NCBI GenBank assembly: GCA_037043455.1
Contig: JAWPHD010001329.1
Span: 1 to 64,000, forward strand
DNA length: 64,000 nt
From: Cyrtodaria siliqua
Taxonomy: Eukaryota; Mollusca; Bivalvia; Adapedonta; Hiatellidae
Direction of reading: 5' to 3'
In this document: piece after piece, positions 10,801 to 22,800 of the stretch
How the letters are laid out: each line of letters begins with the position of its first letter
Numbering within the stretch: the stretch's first letter is position 1
Position numbers and translations under genes: made by a program
Notes under the pieces: model-generated
What the model saw: only the letters and a program-made list of their open reading frames with translations
What the model was told of the DNA's origin: nothing
Database searches by the model: none

Positions 10801-13800
10801 AGGTCTAGGTCATATACCTGATAATGCCTTCAGTGGGTATAGTACCACAACAGTACCATGAAGGTCAATGGAACACGGGTTATCTCCCTTGAAGGTCTAG
10901 GTCATATACCAGATTATGCCTTCAGTAGGTATTGTACCACAACAGTACCATGAAGGTCAGTGGAGCATGGTTATCTCCCTTGAAGGTCTAGGTCATATAC
11001 CAGATTATGCCTTCAGTGGGTATTGTACCACAACAGTACCATGAAGGTCAGTGGAGCACGGTTATCTCCCTTGAAGGTCTAGGTCATATACCAGATTATG
11101 CCTTCAGTGGGTATTGTACCACAACAGTACCATGAAGGTCAGTGGAGCACGGTTATCTCCCTTGAAGTTCTGGATCATATACCAGATTATGCCTTCAGTA
11201 GGTATTGTACCACAACAGTACCATGAAGGTCAGTGGAACACGGTTATCTCCCTTGAAATTCTAGGTCATAAACACATTATGCCTTCAGTGGGTATTGTAC
11301 CACAACAGTACCATGAAGGTCAGTGATGCATGGTTATCTCCCTTGAAGGTCTAGGTCATATACCTGATAATGCCTTCAGTGGGTATAGTACCACAACAGT
11401 ACCATGAAGGTCAGTGGAACACGGGTTATCTCCCTTGAAGGTCTAGGTCATATACCAGATTATGCCTTCAGTGGGTACTGTACCACAACAGTACCATGAA
11501 GTTCAGTGGAACACAGTTATCTCCCTTGAAGCAGTTCAAGAAGGTCTAGGTCATATACCAGATTATGCCTTCAGTGGGTATTGTACCACAACAGTACCAT
11601 GAAGGTCAGTGGAACATGGTTATCTCCCTTGAAGTTCTAGATCATATACCTGATTATGCCTTCAGTGGGAACTGTACCACAACAGTACCATGAAGGTCAG
11701 TGGAACATGGTTATCTCCCTTGAAGTTCTAGATCATATACCAGATTATGCCTTCAGTAGGTATTGTACCACACCAGTACCATGAAGATCAGTGGAGCATG
11801 GTTATCTCCCTTGAAGGTCTAGGTCATATACCTGATTATGCCTTCAGCGGGTATTGTACCACAACAGTACCATAAAGGTCAGTGGAACACGCTTATCTCC
11901 CTTTGAAGTTCTAGGCATATACCAGATTATGCCTTCAGTAAGTACTGTACCACAACAGTACCATGAAGGTCAGTGGAGCATGGTTATCTCCCTTGAAGCA
12001 GTTCAAGAAGTTCTAGGGACAATCCGGGTAAATACGGACGATTTTTGCAAGGTCTCGTTTGAGACGTTCCTGTGACTTGTGTGGTGGGAAAATTCGGACA
12101 CCAAAGCGATAATTCAATTCAGACAACACTGTCCTCGCATGTTATCGTTTATTTCAGCGTATTCAATAGGTCCAAAGCAGTCCAAATAGTAGATTTATAA
12201 CCACAGTGAAAACGGTAAAATACGGACGCGATAGGGGAAATACGGACGCATTTGTGGAAAATCCGGACATACCAATTTCCAATAGGGGAAATATGGACAG
12301 TCGAGCCTTTTAAAAACAACAACATAGGAACACAGTTCAACTCGTACTGTTTAAAATCTTTACATTGGAATTTCATTACAAAGTTCTGTAGTTTTACAAT
12401 TTTAACATACACATGTAGTTTATTACGTATCACTGTATATCGTGGACATGATTATAGAATGTTTACAGCAGTTACCGATAATGCCTTTTTATAGAAAAGA
12501 CTAAACGGTCAGTAATTAATGTCAGATTTCAAATTTTAGATAACTTTATAAGCCAGAGTTTTTACATCTACATCATTTCCTTTTTATCTCTCTGCCTCTG
12601 CCTTTCGTGTTTTTCTTAGTTTTCTTCTCAAGCTTACTCGTCGGGGGCCACTTTCCGTCACTTATGTAAACATAAACTAATTTTTCAGACAAATCTATGT
12701 ATCCTGACAATTTTTATTCTATTTTCTATTAGGTTACCTCTTCCTGGAAATTTGATACCAAAGAATTTTGTTTTATATAAATTGTCGAAGTGGCACGTGA
12801 CCTTTTTATAAATAGACTAAAACTGAGAAATCATTTTGTTTACAAGCCCAGTTTCCGTCATGTATTTTATCGAGTGATAGATTCAGCTAGGTCAAGATAC
12901 AGTAAACTTTTATGAATTAGACACTTGTTTGCAAGTCTATTCAACAATTTCATTGTAAAAATGGTATGTTTGCATTGTGCATATTAGTCACCTTGATCGT
13001 TATAACAATAAACCTGGTAACGTCAATGTAAAATGTTCAACGACGACAATTTACACTGTAAAGATGGGTAACTCTGTGTAAATCAAACAGATACAGATTG
13101 TACGAGTTGCTTCTCTTTGGTTGAACTATATAATCACAGTAGAGTGATAAAAATATGACGTCATTACAGTGTTATTTTTTTAATAGTATATTATGCGGCA
13201 GTATGCGCGCGCATCCCAAAGCCATATAAGGAAGTAAACACATTTTTCGGAGAAATCCCTTTTGTTTTTGTACCGCTTATTTACTTTTTGGATGTTTTTC
13301 CTGTTTCCAATCTTCACTTATAAACGTCTGACAATAGGTGACATCATGTAAGTAATTTGCAGCATAAAAACGTTTTTTAAATGAGATTGACGGAAACTGG
13401 GCTTGGACGGAAACTGGCCTCTAAAGAGTAAGCCTTTTGACAACGTTAGTAAACATTTTTTAGATAACTTTATAAGCCAGAAGGTGTCCACTAATTTCCA
13501 TGACTTTTGGCAAGTTCACTATATTGCAGCGAAACCCTAAATTACAACATTGCAGAGGTCCACCTCGTTTGAATATAGGTTCAAATTTCGGTTTAATAAG
13601 AATGTTTCCTTCTATCAGGCTTTCCCTGTATAACGCCGACATCAAGGCTGCATCGGATCGCCTTAGATATGCAACACATCGACCATAAAATACGATGATT
13701 ATTTTTATTTCTTTACTAGCGTTATTTGTTACATTTATTTTTATTTGGAATAAGCATAAATAAGAAGAACGCAAGAAAGACATCGACGGACAAGCATTGT

Positions 13801-16800
13801 GCTCTCAGAAAGTGTGTGTCCGTATTTATCCGACTGCTCTAAAGTCGCATGGGAAAATTCGGACGATTTTAAAATCTAATTTTTCTCAATATTTTCTCTT
13901 TCCAATACCATCAAACCTGTAACTTTCTGGAAACAGAAATTTTCATCTACATAAATGTACCATTTATTGAATATTTTGCTGAAAATTATACCTGTAATAT
14001 CACTGTTACTACATCTATCGAGATACAACACCCTATCGATGTTATAGAAAAATCGAAAAGGAAGCAAGGTTGACTTCTTGGAAAAAGTATGACGTCTCAT
14101 ATTTTGTGAGACGAAGACGGTTCTGCGTGTGTAACCGAGAGGAATAAATTAACTACCAAAAAGGTGAAACCTGTAATCCTGTTAGTGATAGTTTGTAAGA
14201 GGTCGGCTTTTCTAGGAAAGTGTCCGTATTTATACGTTTGTCCGTATTTTCCCAAATTGCCCCTAGGTCATATACCAGATTATGCCTTCAGTGGGTATTG
14301 TACCACAACAGTACCATAAAGGTCAGTGGAACACGCTTATCTCCCTTTGAAGTTCTAGGCATATACCAGATTATGCCTTCTGTAAGTACTGTACCACAAC
14401 AGTACCATGAAGGTCAGTGGAACACAGTTATCTCCCTTGAAGCAGTTCAAGAAGTTCTAGGTCATATACCAGATTATGCCTTCAGTGGGTATTGTACCAC
14501 AACAGTACCATGAAGGTCGGTGGAACATGGTTATCTCCCTTGAAGATCTAGGTCATATACCAGATTATGCCTTCAGTGGGTACTGTACCACAACAGTACC
14601 ATGAAGGTCAGTGGAACACGGTTATCTCCCTTGAAGATCTGATTATGCCTTCAGTATATATTGTACCACAGCAATACCATGAAGTTCAGTGGAACACAGT
14701 TATCTTTCTTGAAGGTCTAGGTCATATACCAGATTGTGCCTTCAGTATATATTATACTACAGCAATACCATGAAATTGCTGTTGCTATAAAAAAAAAAAA
14801 AAAAAATCCTTTTTGATTTTACCAGCTGTTGTACATGTGCCTCTGTGACCCAGCCCATTGGATAACATTGGGGACTTGGAATCACGAGTTTGAGTCTCAT
14901 ATTGGCACTTTCTTTTGGCCTTGTCCATTCGATAAAAGGAAAACATTACAGACTCCTTTATTGTCTACTGTGTTTATGTTTATAAACTTTTAAACGACGA
15001 ACTTTGTTGATAAAACGTTAAAAACAACGATTGAATTATACAGTTGTTCATCAGTGTTAGTTTGGGAATTAATAAAGCAGTACAAAACATACATCGGCAT
15101 ATATCTACTATTAGGCCATATAAGGCCCAGGCCTATACATCAATTTGAAAAATTAAAAAAAAAATCCAAAAATACTAAAAACTGAAGCCAGAGAGGGTTG
15201 GGAGGTAAGAGTCAACATTTGTTTATTTTATTTTACAGTGTAGGTAATTCAACTTTGCCAAATGTTAATTCTCAAATTTGTCCAAAAAGTATTTCTTCGA
15301 GTACCATGCAAATTCGCTGTCAGATATACAGTTAGCAAAAACGCACCATTGCATAGCTAAGTTAAAAAAATAAATCCCCCAGACCCCCACTTGCTTGTTG
15401 GGCCTATATATGCATTTCAGGTTAGCTACGCCCCTGACACAGATTAAAAAATGGATAGACAGACCGATGCAACTCTAAATAATTTAAACTAGAAATTGTG
15501 TCTATGGTAAGTCATCGAAGGTACAAATATTACACTTATGTAGCTAAATGTATGGAGTAATTCAAGAAAGTATGTCAAAAGTAGGTGAGGGTCGTTCACA
15601 TTTACATGTTACTGCCATATAGATGTGTGTATGGACATACAACTACAACTAGGTAAAACTACATGCATGTATCACTTTCATGTCAAGATCTGTTAACTGT
15701 TTGACAAATACAAACTCATTTATGAATATTTATAATTGTTATGCTGGCTAATGCACACTAATGGAATCCTTGAATAAAACCTGACTAATTCACCCAGATA
15801 ACTGTTTAAAATACGTAAATGTTTGCTGCAGGATCAGGTGAAGAAATCTGGAGACTATGAACCAGAGGCAGACTTGCCGACCGGATGTATCACCGTCCAG
15901 GTCATCAGCTTGGTATGCAGACGGCCTCTGGTGAAGGACAAAGGAGCTGGCGAGTGTCCTGAGGGCTTCAGTAGATGGAAGGGAAAAGTTGTCCGAAATT
16001 TCAAGAAGTTCAAGAAGGTACTACATATTGATATATATATAATTGTATCAATAATTAATATTAATTCATATAATGGTTTAAGGTTCTAATAAATATTGTT
16101 TTGTGGTCGAAACACGCTTCTTGTCAAGTCACTTTAGAGAAAAGCTAGACATAGTCGTAGTTGACACAATATCATACATGCAAGAGTCCGTTAGTCAAAA
16201 CCTTAAACATTAGTTTTAACAGTTTTTTTCACCAGATGTTTAAAACTATAAGTGATACAAATTTCAAATTTGATCAGTGGGTGTATTACGACTTGTACTG
16301 TACATATAACACATACGTGTCAATGACCTTGACTGAAAAATAAGAAGTTAACATTTGCTTAAATTGTTTTCCTTCCAACAATATCTTTAAAACTAGAAGC
16401 AATATAACTTTAAAATTTAGTCAGTGCACATATGCTTCACATTAAACACACTCATATGTGCCCATGACCTTGACTTTTACGTTTAAAAGGACTGAAAAAT
16501 CAAACAAAATCAACAATATAAACTATAAGCAATATAACTTTAACAATTTGACCAGTAGATGTACATGTGTTGAGTTAGTATTTATTGATTTATTATTATA
16601 AGGTCTTGCTCCTCTTATTATTAGCTCTACTGATCACAGATTAGCAGAGCTTATGTCGTGGTGCATCGTCCGTCCATCCGTCTGTTTGTAAACTTTTTTT
16701 GTAGTGACTACTCTGAAATTACTGGATTGATTTTCATGAAAATTTACAGGAATGTTGCCCATAAATTAATGTCTAGTTGGTCCTAGCAAAAATTCACATT

Positions 16801-19800
16801 GATGTGAAATCCAAGACGGCCACCAAAGCTAAAAATAGATTAATAAAAAACAAGTATGTAGCAAAACTTCTTGAAAACTATAAGTGAATATTGATATGGG
16901 ACTTTTTCTAAAATGATCGACATGACATGATGTTGGTCCTTGTCATTCGACGTTAAAGAGGCACTACCTATATCTACGCGATTTTTAATGTAAAATATTA
17001 AATACTCAATATCGCTGCATTTATATGTATACAAAGCTATTTTATGAGTATTCTAAAAAGAAACATGGCTCGTATTCCAGTTCTGTAAATTATTAATTAT
17101 GATCAAAACAATATCTTGAATAAAATGCTGCCCAGCCATTTATTCCTGCCGGAGAACTACGCGTTTTTACGATTTTCTCGGACATGCGCAATGCGATTAC
17201 AAACTATTTGGCGCAGTTCCGATAGCAAACGAATCGATCGGAACTCTTCGCTAATCAGACGAGGTAGTTCCGATTGTAAACGAATAAGATCGGAAAATCT
17301 CCGTAATCGGGCTCTCTAAAACAACTACGAATACAATTTCAAAAATCTGATCTTTTCAATCCTGTTTTTCCCCAGCAAAACGCATATTACATTGGGTGAA
17401 ATTATTGCCATTTACCTTTTTCATAGTCCTCTTTATAATTAAGTAAAGTTTATATCAATTGGTGGACAAAAAGATATAGGTAGAGCCTCTTTAAGTATAG
17501 CTGCCAGCAGCCATCTTTGTTTACATAGAGTTAAGTAGTAAAAACTTGTAGCGACTACACCTCTGAAAACTACTTGACGGATTTTCTTGTTATTTCACAG
17601 GAATGTTGCTCTCGATGTCTAGTTAATCCTAGAAATAAACGTTGATGTGAAATCCAAGATGTCCACCAAAGTTAAAAATAGATTTTTAAAAAACAAGTTT
17701 GTAGGGACTACTTCTTGAAAACTATAAGTGATACTGATATCGGGCTTTTTCTAAAATGATCAGCATGACATGGTGTTGGTTCTTGTCAAAAATCATTTTG
17801 ATGCAAGTTAGACATGGCTGCCAGCGGCCATCTTTCTTTACTTAGAGTTATATAGGAAAAAAATATGGCGACTACTCATTTGAAATTACTTGCCAGTTCA
17901 TGAAACTTCACAGGAATGTTGCTGTTGATGTCTAGTTGATTCAAGAAAAATTCAAGTCGGCCGGAAATACAAGATTGCCGTCACTTATTAAAATATATTT
18001 TAAAAATACAAGTTTTTGGCGACTACTTTTCAAAAACCATAAATGGTATTGATTTGGAACCTTACTAAAATGACTGGCATAACATGTAGTTGGACCTAAA
18101 CAGAATTCATTTCAATCCGATGTCAATCATGGCCGCCAGTGGCCATTTTTATAGGATGGGGAGTTGTCCGTCGTCGTCCGTTAACTTTTACCTTGTGAAC
18201 ACTCTAGCACCTACATTTATTATTTGATATTTACCAAATTTTGCCAGATTGTTAATATCAATGAAAGCTCTTACAAGTCAAAAACCAGCCGGATCGGATT
18301 AGTTTCACTGGAGTTTTGGCTATTGATTTTTCTGGCAAATGCCATATTTTGCCATATGAACACTCTAGGCACCTTCTTTATTTTTGATCTTTACCAGACT
18401 TACAGATTGTTAATATGAATGAAAGCTCAGATAAGTTCAAAAACCAGCCAGATCGGATTAGTTTCACCGGAGTTATGGCCCTTGTTTTGCTGGAAAATGC
18501 CATATGTTGCCTTGTGAACACTCTACACCTTCATTTATTTGTTGATCTTACCAAACTTGCAAAGGTTGTTAATATCAGTGATTCGGATAAGATTGAAATC
18601 GAGCCGGATCGAATCATTAACACCAGAGTTATGGCCCTTGTTTTGCTGGAAAATGCCATTTTCTGCCTTGTGACCACTCTAGCACCTTTATTAATCTTTA
18701 CCAAACTTGCATAGATTGTTAATATCAATGAAATCTCGGACAAGTTAGGAAATCAGCCTGGTCGGATCCGTAACACCAGAGTTATGGCCCTTGTTTGCTG
18801 CAAAATGTTGTTATCTGCCTTGCGACCACTCTAGCACCTGCATTTCCTATTTGATCTTTACCAAACTTGCACTGATTGTTAATATCAATGAAATCTCGAA
18901 AAAGTTCGAAAGCCAGCTAGATCGGATCCGTAACACCAGAGTTATGGGCCTTGTTTTGCTGAAAAATGCCTTTTTCTGCCTTGTGACCACACTAGCACCT
19001 GCATTTATTATTTGATCTTTACCAAACTTGCACAGATTGTTAATATTAATGAAAGCTCAGACAGCTTCGAAAACCAGCCAGATCGTAACACCAGAGTTAT
19101 GGCCCTTTATTTATGAAAGTACTGTATTTTGCCTTGATAGGGCCTTCATTTTTCTTCCAATCTTTACCAAACTTTACCAGATTGTTAATATCAATGAAAG
19201 CTTGAAGTTCGAAATCCAGCCAAATCGGATTAGTGACATCAGAGTTATGCCCTTGATTTAGTTAAAATGCTGTATTTTGCCTCGTTAAGGGCCTTCATTG
19301 GGCCGGATACAACAAAACTGTGCAGGGATGATCAGTATCAAGCCTAGTTGTGCATGTCATCAACGTGTTCCGGTTAAATGATTTTGGCAGAGTTATGGCA
19401 CTTTCTAACGGTTTTAGTACAAAAACTTTGTCCGGCTTAGTTCTTCTAAACCCCTGGCCAGATTTCAAAGAAAACTTTTCAGGGATGATCAGTACCAAGG
19501 CTAGTTTTGCATATCGTCGCTGGGTTCCGGTTGAAAGATTTCGGAGTTGGCCTTTTACAGGTGCTAATGCACAAATTTTTTCCATACTAGTTCTCTCAAA
19601 CCCCTGGCCAAATTTCATTTAAACTTGGCAAGTTTTTGATCAGTAACAAGCCTAGTTGTGCATATCGTCACCATGTTCCGATTGAATGATTTTTGGCTGA
19701 GTTTTAATTCACAAACTGTCCAGATTAGTCTCTTCTGAACTCCTGGCCAGATTTCAGCGAAATAGTCTCTTCTGAACTCCTGGCCAGATTTCAGCGAAAC

Positions 19801-22800
19801 TATTTAGGGATGACCAGTACCAAGCATATTTATGCATATCTTCGCTGTGTTATGATTGAACGATTTTTGCGTAGTTATGGCCCTTTAAAGGTTTTAGGTT
19901 TTGTCCGGACTAGTTCTCCTGAACCCTTGGCCCGATTTCAACGAAAGTTTGTTCCGGTTTAATGTTTTTTTTTGGCAGGGTTATGAACCTTTAAAAGTTT
20001 TTGTTGTACAGATTAGTACTCCTGAACCACTGGCCGAATTTCAACGAAACTGGCAGGGATGATCAGTGCAAGGCCTGTTGCATATCAGTGCATTTTGTTG
20101 CTGTGTTCCAGTTGAATGATTTTTGTTGGAGTTCAGGCTCTTTAAAGGTTGCTAAACATAAACTTTGTCCTGACTAGTTCTCCAGATACCCTGGCCGGAT
20201 TTCAACACATCTTGGTGTGGATGATCAGTATGAAGCCTAGTTGCGCATGTCATCGCCGTGTTTCCAGTTGAATGAATTTTGGCAGAGTTATGGCCCTTTA
20301 AAGGTTTTAATAACCTAACTATGTACAGACTAGTTCTCGTGAACCCCTGGCCGGATTTCTATGAATCTTGGCAGGAATAATCAGTACCAAGCCTAGTTGC
20401 GCATGTCGTCGCCGTGTTTCAGTTGAACGATTTTTGACAGAGTTATTGCCCCTTATACACAAACTTTATCTGGAATAGTTTTCCTGAACCCCTGGGTGGA
20501 TTTCAGTGAACTTGGCAGGAATGATCAGTAACAGGTGTAGTTGCAAATATCATTGCCGTGTTCTGGTTGAATGATTTTTGGTTGAGTTGTGATTCTAAAA
20601 AGGTTTTTAATACTCAAACTTTGTCCGGACTAGTTCTCCTCAACCACCGGTCACGAAAACTGGTTGCATGTCATTGTCGTGTTCCGGTTGAATGATTTTT
20701 GGAAGAGTTCTGGCCCTTTAAAGGTTTTAATACACAAACTTTGTCCCGAAAAGTTCTCCTTATCCCCTGGCCAGATTTCAACAGAACTTGGTAGGGATGA
20801 TCATTACCAAGCCTATTTGCGCATATCATCGGGGTGTTCTAGTTGAATGATTTTCAACAGATTTATAGCCCTTTCATCATTGGCAGAGAGATATGTTGTT
20901 ACTTGCAGTAATTTATTATAACGGGGTTTCTGCCTTGTGATGCTATCTCCCTCCATACCCTTTGAGATTTCATATTCGTTTGTTGTGTATTTCTTAGTTA
21001 AGGATGTGTAGATGAGCAGTAATTATCATATATTGGCTCCGTCTGCTGGGGCCCACTAGGAGGTAATCGGGTAAAAGAAAATAATACTTTCTGTGTGAAT
21101 GCATTTATAAAATGTTTACTCCTGAAACTACTTGATGAAACTGCAGGAATGTTGCTCTTGATGTCTGGCAAGATGGCCACCACAGCTAAAAATAGATTTC
21201 ACAACAACAACAGTGTTATTGATTTGATACCTATCCCAAATTGCAGGCATAGTGTGAATAGGGTCCTAAACATGTTGTTGTTGTTTTTATTTGACATAAA
21301 ACATGGCCACCAGCAGCCATCTTTATTTACACAGAGTTATATATGAAAAACTTGTCGCAACTAATCCTCTGAAGCTATTTAAAGATGTGATCGACCTAAT
21401 ATTTATGATTTTTTAACAAAAACTAACAGAGTTGCCGAGTAGTTCATGCCATTTTCATAAACAGTAATTAAACATTAAGTTACATGCGGCACCATTCAAT
21501 GCATGTGCACATTTCATATGAAACTGAAGCACATTATGGTTTTCATTTATATTTGGATAGAGACCAACCAATTTCAGTCACTCCAGTCCCTTAAAACTGG
21601 TTACTATAAAAGTCAATTTTAAACTGGAAATTGTTAGGATTGTCCACTGCTTGCCAGTAACAGAAATTATGTGATAATAGGCTAGTTTTGTACTTGTTGA
21701 ATGTTTGGATGAAAGTGAACTTGGGTAGAAGTTTATACTATTTCACAGAGTTGTTAGGTACCCCGTACACAAGTTAATATCAACTGTTTTCACCACAGTC
21801 ACAGCATGCTGGATCACAAGGACTTCCTATCATCATTGGTGGCAGTGACCTTGAAGTGCATCAAGGTCAAAGGTCAAAGGAGATGGATGACTGGCTAAGG
21901 GAATCAGTTCAGGTATATGAAGTTTTAGAAATATACCATCGACTTTAAAGTTACGTGATTAGCTGTTAACAAATGGTATTTAGGTTGTAAAATTTTGCAT
22001 CAAGAGTTAAAGAAAATTCGTATTATATGAAAATTAATTAATGTTTAAAGGTATGTGTTAACACTCTCAGAGAAAAGTGTTTTAAAACATGATGAAAAGA
22101 ATGAAAACAAATTATTAAAAAATCCAAAAATAGAGTGCTCTGAATTTGAGTCGTCTTATAAAGTATCCTGACAAAAGGAAAGAAAATATTTAATATTTCA
22201 TTGAAAATTTCATCGTATCGGTAAAACAGTTTTATTTCAAACCCATTTCTCACAAAATGAGGTAGATTTTATCTAGTGGATTAGTTGTTTGTTGACTATT
22301 TTCGCTTAATGCCAGTGTCGCATGAGCAATTTTGACTGTACTCTGTTTTATCAAGTCTTGAGATGTGACTGCTTTGAAGAGACACGAGGCCAATTAATGT
22401 GCAGATAAGTCAAGTATTCTAGTGAAGAAAATGCCTCTTTCGGATTAGCAAGATTTTATAGGTTATCAGATAATATTCGGAACTGATGCCAGTATATTAG
22501 GCCAGTAACCTTTGTGTTACCATGTTGTATTTTATACCTACTTCAGGCTGATAGTCAGCACACATCAGATGACAGACGAGCACAGGAATTATTTAAGTAA
22601 GCTTTTTAATATTCTAACTGATTTGTCCAATTATATTTATTGAGTGATATTATCTTTTAGTAAAAATGTAGTGCTTAAATTGTGTAAGTCAGAACTTTAA
22701 TAACAACTGTCCGCTATGTTTCAGTATGATGTAGCTGTTGTTTTGTTTGTTTGCTATTGCAACAACATTTACCTTTAAAGTCCTCGACTTGTACTAGTCC

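Noticed and set aside
9554..12075. Small proteins beginning MYHNSTMKV
   Set aside because: Each is one to three 91-bp minisatellite units; 91 is not a multiple of three and frames close by chance.
13460..13783. 107-codon - strand frame as a transposase
   Set aside because: It has no recognisable DDE or helix-turn-helix pattern and crosses the end of the inner insertion.
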